Positions 8,963 to 16,695 of a stretch of DNA of 48,763 nucleotides are shown here, piece by piece. This stretch comes from Oscillospiraceae bacterium. GTDB taxonomy: Bacteria; Bacillota; Clostridia; Oscillospirales; Oscillospiraceae. The position numbers and the translations under genes were made by a program. A model generated the notes under the pieces. That model saw only the letters and a list, made by a program, of their open reading frames with translations, was not told where the DNA came from and did no database searches. Position 1 is the stretch's first letter, and each line of letters begins with the position of its first letter. The DNA lies in NCBI GenBank assembly GCA_021771265.1, contig JAETPK010000007.1:1-48763 (forward strand), in the 5' to 3' direction.

Positions 8963-9943
8963 TCAGTACAAATACTTCGTTGTATAGTTGCTGCCGTCGC
9001 CGATATACTTCATGATGGCCATGCTCTGCCGTCCGCTGGAGGCAAAGGTGGGGTCCATCCGCTGCCAGGAAACGCCGTCAAAATAAATGGCGCCGTCCAC
9101 CCAGCCGGTCTCCTCGGACCAGACGCTGATCCAGGCGTGATACGCCGTCCCGGCGTAGCCCACCACCAGCTTACAGGGAACCCCCTGGCTGCGGAGCATC
9201 CCGGTCATCAGGGACGCATAATCAAAGCAAATGCCGGTCTTATTGGCCAGAACCGTGTCCAGCACCGGCAGATAGCCGCTTTGGACCGTGGCCGCCAGCT
9301 GGCGATCGTAGGTGATGTTCTGCACCACAAAGTCATACACCGCCTGGACCTTTTCCAGCGGATCTGTTTTGCCCTCTGTCAGTTCCTCGGCCTTGGCCAC
9401 CGTATTGGGGGCCACTCCGTAATCCACATACTGGTTGGGCCGCAAGAAGGGGGCGAATTCATCCTCCAGCGTCACATCAAAGCGGACGGACAGGGTCGTG
9501 GCGTATTTCGTGCCGGAGATGTTTTCATATACCACCACCTGATAGCTGCCATTGCCGTCGGACAGGGGGAATGTATCCCACTCTCCCTGTACCAGATTAT
9601 AGGTATAGGTCGTGGTGGGGCCCTTCACCTGGGCCTTCAACCGCTTGCTGGTCGCCGCGGTATAGCAGACCATCACATATCCATCCTTCGTGTTGGAATA
9701 GTCGATGACAGCCTTTTCATTTTCCTTTGTCAGCACACCGGAGGCCACTGGCTGCAGCAGGGTATCCAGTGCAGCCGGTCCTTCCGCCAGCGCCACGGCC
9801 TCTTCCTCCAAAGACACCACATCCAGCGGCGTCTCATCCACAAACTCGGCCTCCGTTTCCGCTTCCCCGGCGGTGCCGCCGCATCCGCTCAGGAGACTCA
9901 GTGCCAGCACGAACGGTAAAACATGACAAAAAGCAGCTTTCAA
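8963..9943 (-). CDS. Transglutaminase-like domain lipoprotein
   Basis: Lipobox LLSGCGG; Cys-His-Asp triad in NKTGICFDYASL, AYHAWISV, MDPTF. Confidence 0.88.
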   Translation of the reverse strand: MKAAFCHVLPFVLALSLLSGCGGTAGEAETEAEFVDETPLDVVSLEEEAVALAEGPAALDTLLQPVASGVLTKENEKAVIDYSNTKDGYVMVCYTAATSKRLKAQVKGPTTTYTYNLVQGEWDTFPLSDGNGSYQVVVYENISGTKYATTLSVRFDVTLEDEFAPFLRPNQYVDYGVAPNTVAKAEELTEGKTDPLEKVQAVYDFVVQNITYDRQLAATVQSGYLPVLDTVLANKTGICFDYASLMTGMLRSQGVPCKLVVGYAGTAYHAWISVWSEETGWVDGAIYFDGVSWQRMDPTFASSGRQSMAIMKYIGDGSNYTTKYLY

Positions 9944-10113
9944 AGCAGTTCCTCCCCTTCATAGATCAACAATGTACGGCTTTTTTGACGGTCGGCATCA
10001 ACCACCTTCAAAAGCCATACTTAGTAGTATAGCAGGACTTCCCAGAAATGGAAAGTACTTTTTTTGAAAATTTTTCATTATTGGGAATTTAATGTACCTT
10101 TCTTGCTTTCGCA

Positions 10114-10142
10114 TTGCATTGTCCTCCCACGTGTGCTATGCT
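10114..10142 (+). promoter_or_regulatory. Promoter of BTAD regulator (TTGCAT-17 nt-TATGCT)
   Basis: -35 at 10114-10119, -10 at 10137-10142. Confidence 0.5.
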
Positions 10143-10206
10143 ACATACATGTCAATTGGGTGGACTGTTTTGAGTTTACCCGCTCCGAAAAAGGTGGTGT
10201 GAGTTC

Positions 10207-11409
10207 ATGGCGGAGGACAGCATCCTTCAGGTACGGATGTTTGGTAATTTTTCCATCCGTAAAGGCGCTCAGGAGATCAATGACAACGACAACCGCTCCA
10301 AAAAAGTATGGCTGTTGCTGGCATACATGATCTATTGCCGCAACCGCCCCATCACACAAGAAGAGCTGGTGGGCCTTCTCTGGAGTGATGAGGAAAGCAG
10401 CGCCAACCCGCTCAACGCGCTGAAGACCATGTTTCACCGGGTCCGCGCCTCGCTGAACCAGCTGGACGGCACCGCCGGGCACACGCTCATCATCCGCCGG
10501 GAGGGCAGCTATGCGTGGAACACCGATGTGCCGTTTTCCTTTGATGTGGATGATTTTGAGGCACTTTGCCGCGCCGGCGCAGCCGCCCCCGACCGGGACA
10601 GGAAGCTGGCCGCGTATCTGAAGGCGTTGGAACTGTATCCGGACGATTTTCTGCAAAAGCTCTCGTCAGAGCCCTGGGTGGTCCCCATCGCCGCCTATTT
10701 CCATAATTTATACATTCAGGTCCTGCTGGAGACGCTGCCCTTGTTGGAGGAAGACCGCCGTCTGGAGGAGGCAGCGGCCCTTTGCCGGAAGGCTGTGGAG
10801 ATAGAGCCCTATAACGAGCTCCTCTATCAGCACTTGATGCGGAACCTGCTGGGCCAGGGCGAGCATCGCTCCGTCATCACCGTATACGACTCCATGAGCC
10901 AGTTGCTGTTCGACAATTTCGGCATCATGCCGTCTGATGAGTCCCGGGCGCTGTACCGGGAAGCCGTCCGCACCGTCAACGACCGGGCCGTGTCCATTGA
11001 AACGATCCGGGAGCAGCTGCGGGAGCCGGAGGATCTCGGCGGCGCGCTGCTTTGCGAATACGACTTTTTCAAGGTCATTTATCACGCGGTGGCCAGAGCC
11101 GTGGCCCGCAGCGGCGACGCGGTCCATATCTGCCTGCTGTCCGTTACAGGCGAGCATCGATCAGAGCTATCCAAGCGCAGCCTGGACCGGTGCATGGAAA
11201 ATCTCCAGGAGCTGATCCGCATCAGTCTCCGCCGGGGCGATGTGGCGGCCCGGTGCAGCATGTCCCAGTATATTTTGCTGCTGCCCCAGGCCAATTACGA
11301 AAACAGCTGCAAGGTCTGCGAGCGGATCATCAAGGCCTTCTGCCGCCAGTACCCCCACTCTCCCGCGCAGCTGCACTTTTCCGTGCAGCCACTGGAGCCC
11401 AACACATGA
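10207..11409 (+). CDS. BTAD-domain transcriptional regulator with degenerate GGDEF-like C-terminus
   Basis: N-terminal wHTH (LQVRMFGNFSIRKG...), BTAD TPR region (FLQKLSSEPWVVP...EPYNELLYQHLMR), C-terminal 'LRRGDVAARCSMSQYILLLPQ'. Confidence 0.8.
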   Translation: MAEDSILQVRMFGNFSIRKGAQEINDNDNRSKKVWLLLAYMIYCRNRPITQEELVGLLWSDEESSANPLNALKTMFHRVRASLNQLDGTAGHTLIIRREGSYAWNTDVPFSFDVDDFEALCRAGAAAPDRDRKLAAYLKALELYPDDFLQKLSSEPWVVPIAAYFHNLYIQVLLETLPLLEEDRRLEEAAALCRKAVEIEPYNELLYQHLMRNLLGQGEHRSVITVYDSMSQLLFDNFGIMPSDESRALYREAVRTVNDRAVSIETIREQLREPEDLGGALLCEYDFFKVIYHAVARAVARSGDAVHICLLSVTGEHRSELSKRSLDRCMENLQELIRISLRRGDVAARCSMSQYILLLPQANYENSCKVCERIIKAFCRQYPHSPAQLHFSVQPLEPNT

Positions 11410-11411
11410 CC

Positions 11412-11446
11412 AAAAAGCCTGGCGTGCTGTGCACGCCAGGCTTTTT
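11412..11446. terminator. Bidirectional terminator between BTAD regulator and NhaC
   Basis: AAAAAGCCTGGCGTGC-tgt-GCACGCCAGGCTTTTT perfect stem. Confidence 0.85.
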
Positions 11447-11471
11447 ATACCGGCCGCGCCGGGTCGTTTTT

Positions 11472-13229
11472 TTAATGTTTCCCCTTGCTGTGGAGCATTT
11501 TGATGACCATCAGCGTCGCCAGCATCAGTACGATGGCGATGGGCAGGGCGATGAAGGCGTTGGGAATAAAGCCGGCGATGATGTAGCTGACAAAGCTCAC
11601 CGCCGCCGCGGTGATGGCATAGGGCAGCTGGGTGGACACATGGTTCACATGGTCGCACTGGGCGCCGGCGGAAGCCATGATGGTGGTATCGGAAATGGGA
11701 GAGCAGTGGTCGCCGCACACGGCGCCGGCCATGCAGGCGGAAATGCAGACGATGGCCAGGGGATTGTCCATGGAAAACACATTCTGCACGATGGGGATCA
11801 GCATGCCGAAGGTGCCCCAGCTGGTGCCGGTGGCAAAGGCCAGCAGGCAGCCGATAAGGAACACGATCGCCGGCAGGAACATCTGCATGCTGGCGGCGCT
11901 GCCCTGCACGAAGTCCCGGACGAAGTACTTGGCGCCCAGGGAATCCGTCATGGCCTTCAGGCTCCAGGCGAAGGTCAGGATCAAAATGGCGGGTACCATG
12001 GCCTTAAAGCCCTCCGGGATGCAGCCCATCATGTCCCGGAAGGACATGGCCCGGCGGATGAGATAATACACAAAGGTAAACACCAGCGCGAAGGCAGAGC
12101 CCAGCATCAAGCCCACGGAGGCGTCGGAGTTGGAAAAGGCCTCCACAAAGCCGGCCCCGGAGAAGAAGCCGCCGGAGTAGATCATGCCGATGACGCAGCA
12201 GACCACCAGCACCACAATGGGCAGCACCAGGTCGATGACCCGGCCGTTGGTCTCGTCCGCTTCCTCGTCCATGGCGGCATAGGGGTTGGGACCGGAGAAC
12301 AGGTCGCCGTTTTTCTCGGCGTTCTCCTCAAAGGTCGCCATGGTGCCGAATTCTATCTTCATCAGCGCCATGCCCACCATCATGATGACGGTCAGCAGGG
12401 CATAGAAGTTGAAGGGGATGGCCCGGATGAACAGGTTCAGTCCCTGTCCCTCCTCCGCGAAGCCCGCCACAGCGGCGGCCCAGGAGGAGATGGGGGCGAT
12501 GATGCACACAGGCGCTGCCGTGGCGTCGATAAGATAGGCCAGCTTGGCCCGGGAGACCCGGTGCTTGTCCGTGACAGGGCGCATGACGGAGCCCACCGTC
12601 AGGCAGTTGAAATAATCGTCAATGAAAATGAGGCAGCCCAGGACGACTGTGGCCAGCTGAGCGCCCATCCGGGTCTTGATGTGGGTCTGGGCCCACCGGC
12701 CGAAGGCGGCGGAGCCGCCGGCCTTGTTCATCAGACACACCAGCGTGCCCAGGATCACCAGGAACACCAAAATGCCCACGTTATAGCTGTCCGACAAAAC
12801 GGAAACGATGCCGTCGCTGAACACGTGGAGCACGGTGCCCTCAAAGCTGAAGTTGGAATACAGCAGACCGCCCACCAGGATGCCCACGAACAGGGAGCTG
12901 TACACCTCCTTGGTGATCAGGGCCAGGGCGATGGCGATGACAGGCGGCAACAAGGCCCAGAGGGTATTGTAAAACCGGCTGGGAGACTCCACATAGCCGG
13001 TGCCGCCGCAGGAGGCGCAGGTGTTCTGGCCGCCGCAGCTCTCACAGGCCTCGTCCAGACCGTAGCAGTCCATGCAGGCGCCGGAGCCGCCGCAGTCGGG
13101 GCATTCGATCATCTTTGTGCCGGGCTCCTCCGTAGGGTCCGCGGCAAAGGCGGTGACCGTCAGTGCCGCGCACAGCAGCAAAGCCACCGTCAGCAAAGGC
13201 AGCAGCCGCCGTTTCAGGGTTTTCATCAT
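11472..13229 (-). CDS. NhaC-family Na+/H+ antiporter-like transporter, probable lysine transporter (LysW-like), with Cys-rich N-terminal domain
   Basis: NhaC-like 'DHCSPISDTTIMASAGAQCDHVNHVSTQLPYA'; signal peptide then CPDCGGSG/CMDC/CESCGG/CASCGGTG; preceded by a lysine riboswitch. Confidence 0.88.
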   Translation of the reverse strand: MMKTLKRRLLPLLTVALLLCAALTVTAFAADPTEEPGTKMIECPDCGGSGACMDCYGLDEACESCGGQNTCASCGGTGYVESPSRFYNTLWALLPPVIAIALALITKEVYSSLFVGILVGGLLYSNFSFEGTVLHVFSDGIVSVLSDSYNVGILVFLVILGTLVCLMNKAGGSAAFGRWAQTHIKTRMGAQLATVVLGCLIFIDDYFNCLTVGSVMRPVTDKHRVSRAKLAYLIDATAAPVCIIAPISSWAAAVAGFAEEGQGLNLFIRAIPFNFYALLTVIMMVGMALMKIEFGTMATFEENAEKNGDLFSGPNPYAAMDEEADETNGRVIDLVLPIVVLVVCCVIGMIYSGGFFSGAGFVEAFSNSDASVGLMLGSAFALVFTFVYYLIRRAMSFRDMMGCIPEGFKAMVPAILILTFAWSLKAMTDSLGAKYFVRDFVQGSAASMQMFLPAIVFLIGCLLAFATGTSWGTFGMLIPIVQNVFSMDNPLAIVCISACMAGAVCGDHCSPISDTTIMASAGAQCDHVNHVSTQLPYAITAAAVSFVSYIIAGFIPNAFIALPIAIVLMLATLMVIKMLHSKGKH

Positions 13230-13251
13230 ATGCTCTCTCCTTCAACAAAAA

Positions 13252-13281
13252 ATGAAGCCATGACTTCTGTCATGACTTCAT
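13252..13281 (-). terminator. Terminator of lysine riboswitch expression platform
   Basis: Minus strand ATGAAGTCATGAC-AGAA-GTCATGGCTTCAT followed by TTTTTT. Confidence 0.8.
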
Positions 13282-13307
13282 ACGAACGCAGATACGTATG
13301 GATTCAC

Positions 13308-13472
13308 GACAGCGCTCCGTCCCATGGAGGGACGACAGTCCGCGGGATATTCTCCCGTGGCCCGGCTCCGTGTTCCTCAGGTGGAAACACGCGGCCTCGG
13401 CGAAAGCCCCTTTCTCCCTTCCCCGGGCCTGTCCGTATGGGAAGGAATACTCTTGACATCCGCGCCTCTATC
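13308..13472 (-). ncRNA. Lysine riboswitch (L box) aptamer
   Basis: Minus strand GATAGAGGCGCGGATGTCAAGAGTATTCC...GAAAGGGGCTTTCGCCGAGG...CACCTGAGG...GAGCGCTGTCG matches conserved lysine aptamer blocks; P1 GATAG/CTGTC. Confidence 0.9.
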
Positions 13473-13487
13473 ATGCTTGGTGTGTCC

Positions 13488-13515
13488 ATTATATAAAAGT
13501 TTCTTGAAAAGTCAA
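13488..13515 (-). promoter_or_regulatory. Promoter of lysine riboswitch-NhaC transcript (TTGACT-16 nt-TATAAT)
   Basis: -35 13515-13510, -10 13493-13488. Confidence 0.75.
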
Positions 13516-13597
13516 CCGACTTTTCCAATTTCTTCTGTTTTTCCCCGAAAAACAGCACCGGGGCGCCGCTTTTACGGCGTCCCGGCGCTTTGTGGGA

Positions 13598-14977
13598 TCA
13601 ATACTGGCCCAGGTTGGCGGAGTTATCGGAATTGGCGCTCTTGCCGAAGTGGAAGTCGTTGCCGGGCAGGACGGCGTTGAGGAGGATGCCGGCGATGGCG
13701 GCGATGGCCAGGGCCGTCAGGGTGATGGAGGCGCCGCCCACCTGGAAGGTCAGTCCGTTGGTAAAGCCCAGGCCGCACACCAGGATAACAGCGGCGATGA
13801 TGAGGTTGCGGCTGTTGGTGAAGTCCACCTGGTTCTCCACCACGTTCCGCACGCCGATGGCGGAGATCATGCCGTACAGGATGAAGCTGACGCCGCCGAT
13901 GATGGCCGCGGGGATGGTGTTGACCAGGTAGGCGAAGGCGGGGCTGAAGGACAGGATGACAGCATACAGGGCCGCCAGGCGGATGACCTTGGGGTCATGG
14001 ACCCGGGAGAGCACCAGCACGCCGGTGTTTTCGCCGTAGGTGGTGTTGGCGGGGCCGCCGAACATGGCGGACAGGGAGGTGGCAATGCCGTCGCCAATGA
14101 GGGTGCGGTGCAGGCCGGGGTCCTCGATAAAGTTCTCGCCCACGGTGGCGGAAATGGCGGACATGTCACCGATGTGCTCCATCATGGAGGCGATGGCGAT
14201 AGGGGCCATCACCAGGATGGCGGAGATATCAAACTTGGCTACGCTGCCGGAGAAGTCCGTCACAAAGGGCTGAAAGCCCAGCAAAGGTGTTGCGCCGCCG
14301 AACAGGCCCCGCACATCCAGGCCGGAGAAATCCACCATGCGGAACACCAGCGCCACGACATAGGGAATGACCACGCCCAGCAGGATGGGAATGATCTTCA
14401 CCATGCCCTTACCCCAGATGTTTGCCACCACGATGACGGCGATGGACACCAGGGCCAGCCACCAGCAGGTGGAGGCGTTGGACACGGCGGAGGGTGCCAG
14501 GTTCAATCCGATGAGGATGATGATGGGGCCGGTGACCACGGGAGGCAGGTAGTGCATGACCCGGTGGACGCCCACCGCCTTGATAATGGCAGCCAGCACC
14601 ACATACAAAAGGCCCGCCACCACGATGCCGCCGCAGGCATACTGGAGCTTTTCAGCAGACTCCATGGCGGCGTACATACCGCTGTCCATGGCACCCATGG
14701 CAGCGAAGCCGCCCAGGAAGGCGAAGGAGGAGCCCAGGAAGGCAGGCACCTTCATTTTCGTGCAGACGTGGAAAAACAGCGTGCCGATACCGGCGAAGAA
14801 CAGCGTGGTCTGGATGCTGAGGGGCAGTCCATAGCTCTGGACCAGGATAGGCACCAGCACCGTGGCGCCGAACATGGCAAACATGTGCTGCAGGCCCAGG
14901 ATGAGCATCTTGGGCACGCCCAGCGTGCGGGCATCCCGGATGGGCTGCTGGCCCACAGAGGTTTTCTTCTCTTTCAT
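13598..14977 (-). CDS. uraA: Uracil/xanthine permease (NCS2 family)
   Basis: LGLQHMFAMFGATVLVPILV, AFLGSSFAFLGGF, NTTYGENTGVLVLSRV. Confidence 0.92.
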   Translation of the reverse strand: MKEKKTSVGQQPIRDARTLGVPKMLILGLQHMFAMFGATVLVPILVQSYGLPLSIQTTLFFAGIGTLFFHVCTKMKVPAFLGSSFAFLGGFAAMGAMDSGMYAAMESAEKLQYACGGIVVAGLLYVVLAAIIKAVGVHRVMHYLPPVVTGPIIILIGLNLAPSAVSNASTCWWLALVSIAVIVVANIWGKGMVKIIPILLGVVIPYVVALVFRMVDFSGLDVRGLFGGATPLLGFQPFVTDFSGSVAKFDISAILVMAPIAIASMMEHIGDMSAISATVGENFIEDPGLHRTLIGDGIATSLSAMFGGPANTTYGENTGVLVLSRVHDPKVIRLAALYAVILSFSPAFAYLVNTIPAAIIGGVSFILYGMISAIGVRNVVENQVDFTNSRNLIIAAVILVCGLGFTNGLTFQVGGASITLTALAIAAIAGILLNAVLPGNDFHFGKSANSDNSANLGQY

Positions 14978-15013
14978 GTTTTTTCTCCTCTCCTATTTCG
15001 ACAGTCGTCGAGC

Positions 15014-15041
15014 AAAAAAAATACCGGCACCAATGGCCGGT
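15014..15041 (-). terminator. Intrinsic terminator in the leader of the uracil permease gene
   Basis: Minus strand ACCGGC-cattggt-GCCGGT followed by A and a T-run. Confidence 0.8.
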
Positions 15042-15109
15042 CAAGCAAGGGAACCATAAGGAAAAGAGAACACCGCCGTCTTGCGCATCCCAAACATTCC
15101 AAACAGCAT
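15041..15109 (-). CDS. Putative 22-aa leader peptide MLFGMFGMRKTAVFSFPYGSLA upstream of the uracil permease gene
   Basis: ATG preceded by AGGAGG with 9-nt spacing; TGA overlaps first base pair of the terminator; not in supplied ORF track because of size. Confidence 0.6.
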   Translation of the reverse strand: MLFGMFGMRKTAVFSFPYGSLA

Positions 15110-15138
15110 CCCGCGGTCCCTCCTTTCACTATTTTGCC

Positions 15139-15169
15139 TTATTATACAGAAAGGTATGACGTATTGCAA
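15139..15169 (-). promoter_or_regulatory. Promoter of leader-permease transcript (TTGCAA-17 nt-TATAAT)
   Basis: Minus strand cTTGCAAtacgtcatacctttctgTATAATaagg, upstream of leader RBS; coordinates approximate to a few nt. Confidence 0.65.
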
Positions 15170-15223
15170 GCTTCCTTTTCCATGACCCTCAGACAAAAAA
15201 GGCTTCCGAAATTGTCAAAAATG

Positions 15224-15251
15224 ACGGGACGCTGCTTTCGCAGCGTCCCGT
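15224..15251. terminator. Hairpin downstream of DUF523 gene
   Basis: ACGGGACGCTG-ctttcg-CAGCGTCCCGT. Confidence 0.6.
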
Positions 15252-15256
15252 TCCCC

Positions 15257-15691
15257 TTATTTTTTCAGCAGCTCTCCGATCCGGGATTCCCCGTAGACCG
15301 GAATGCCGTGCTCCTCCAACAGCGCCGCCGTCACGCCGTCCCCTGCCGTCAGGGTGCCAGTGAAGGTGCCGTCGTACACCTGTCCCTGGCCGCAGGAGGG
15401 GCTGCGCTCCTTCAAAACAGCCGCCTGACAGCCGAGAAGCCTGCACAGCCTCCACGCTTCTTCCCCGCCCCGGCGGTACTGTTCCGTCACATCGGCGCCG
15501 TCCCTTGTCACCACACGGCCATCCCGCCGCTCCGCGGGCGGGCGGGGCGTGGCAAGACCCCCCAGCTGCTCCGGACACACGGGCACCAGCGTGTGCCGCT
15601 TTGCCAGTTCTTCCACCAGCGGGTGCGCTTTGGACGCGCCGTCATACCGGCAGCGGGTCCCCAGAAGACACGCGGAGATCAGGAGCTTCAT
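15257..15691 (-). CDS. DUF523 domain-containing protein
   Basis: MKLLISACLLGTRCRYDGASK...LKERSPSCG...Y(D)G family signature. Confidence 0.9.
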   Translation of the reverse strand: MKLLISACLLGTRCRYDGASKAHPLVEELAKRHTLVPVCPEQLGGLATPRPPAERRDGRVVTRDGADVTEQYRRGGEEAWRLCRLLGCQAAVLKERSPSCGQGQVYDGTFTGTLTAGDGVTAALLEEHGIPVYGESRIGELLKK

Positions 15692-16065
15692 GGCCGGCCT
15701 CCTTTTTGCAGCGCCCGCCGCTCCCGGTCCAGCTCCGCGAACAGCTTCCGGCCGCTCCAGCGGCGGTTATGAGCTGTCAGCACCGCCTTCAAACACTCCG
15801 GCCCGGCCCCGGCCTTTGCCAGTGCCGGAAGCACCGTGTCCAGTTGGTCCTCCAGGCCGCACAAAACGATCATCCGCCCGCCCAGGGGGCCACTGGCGCA
15901 GGACGCTCCCTCCCCGCCGGCGGCAAGGCCCGCCAGCACCTCCAGAGGGCAGTCATATTCCCGCCGGCCCACCGGCACCGCTTCGATGCCCATGGGCGCC
16001 ACGGCGGAGGCCACCGCCATCACAGCCGGCAGGTTGTCAAATCCGAACAGCAGCAGTTTTTTCAT
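15688..16065 (-). CDS. DUF3783-like protein
   Basis: Start at MKKLLLFGFDNLPAVMAVASAV; coupled to both neighbours by short overlaps. Confidence 0.65.
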   Translation of the reverse strand: MKKLLLFGFDNLPAVMAVASAVAPMGIEAVPVGRREYDCPLEVLAGLAAGGEGASCASGPLGGRMIVLCGLEDQLDTVLPALAKAGAGPECLKAVLTAHNRRWSGRKLFAELDRERRALQKGGRP

Positions 16066-16529
16066 ACGATCTCCTTTCCATTCAGCACCGCCAGCACCAG
16101 CTTTTCCCCCTCGTACTTCAGTTTCAGGGAGAAAAAGGGCGCGTCCGTGTCCAGCAGCCGCAGAAAGATCTTGTCCCCCTCCCACAGGGGCAGGGACAAC
16201 AGCTCCGCCTTTTTGATCCAGGCCAGCTCCCCCTCATCGCATTCGATGGGCGTCCCCGTCCATTGGGTGGCCGTGAACAGGTGCATATACTCCGTGGGAT
16301 ACTGGTCGGAGACGAATGTGACCAGCCCCCGGTAGCGGTAGTCAGTCAGCCGGAGCCCCGTTTCCTCAAAGGTCTCCCGGAGGATGCAGTCCTCGGGGCT
16401 CTCCCCTTCCTCAAATTTACCGCCCACGCCGATCCATTTATCGTGGTTCATATCGTTGACTTTTTTCACCCGGTGGAGCATCAGGTAGGCGTCTCCCCGC
16501 TCCAGGTAGCACAGGGTGGAATTGATCAT
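16062..16529 (-). CDS. NUDIX hydrolase (8-oxo-dGTP diphosphatase type)
   Basis: Nudix box GGKFEEGESPEDCILRETFEETGL. Confidence 0.92.
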   Translation of the reverse strand: MINSTLCYLERGDAYLMLHRVKKVNDMNHDKWIGVGGKFEEGESPEDCILRETFEETGLRLTDYRYRGLVTFVSDQYPTEYMHLFTATQWTGTPIECDEGELAWIKKAELLSLPLWEGDKIFLRLLDTDAPFFSLKLKYEGEKLVLAVLNGKEIV

Positions 16530-16641
16530 CAGGCATCTCTCCTTTACGTCTCATTATACCCGCGGCGGAGGAAAAAGGAAAGCGTCTTGCCGGCAAAAGT
16601 GCGCTATGTTATGCTGGCATTGAAATTTTTTAAAAAAGTTC

Positions 16642-16672
16642 TTGACCTTGACGGAACGTCAGGCCCTATACT
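16642..16672 (+). promoter_or_regulatory. MerR-type promoter with 19-bp spacer and operator-like imperfect dyad
   Basis: TTGACC (16642-16647), 19 nt, TATACT (16667-16672); CCTTGACG-gaa-CGTCAGG within the spacer region. Confidence 0.65.
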
Positions 16673-16695
16673 CTGTCTTGTCAGGAGGGATGCAC

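Noticed and set aside
11052-13496. 814-aa plus-strand ORF, His/Gly/Gln-rich
   Set aside because: Antisense to the clearly real NhaC gene and its riboswitch; low-complexity composition typical of spurious GC-rich antisense frames.
13592-15772. 726-aa plus-strand ORF
   Set aside because: Antisense to uraA and running through the leader terminator; composition-driven.
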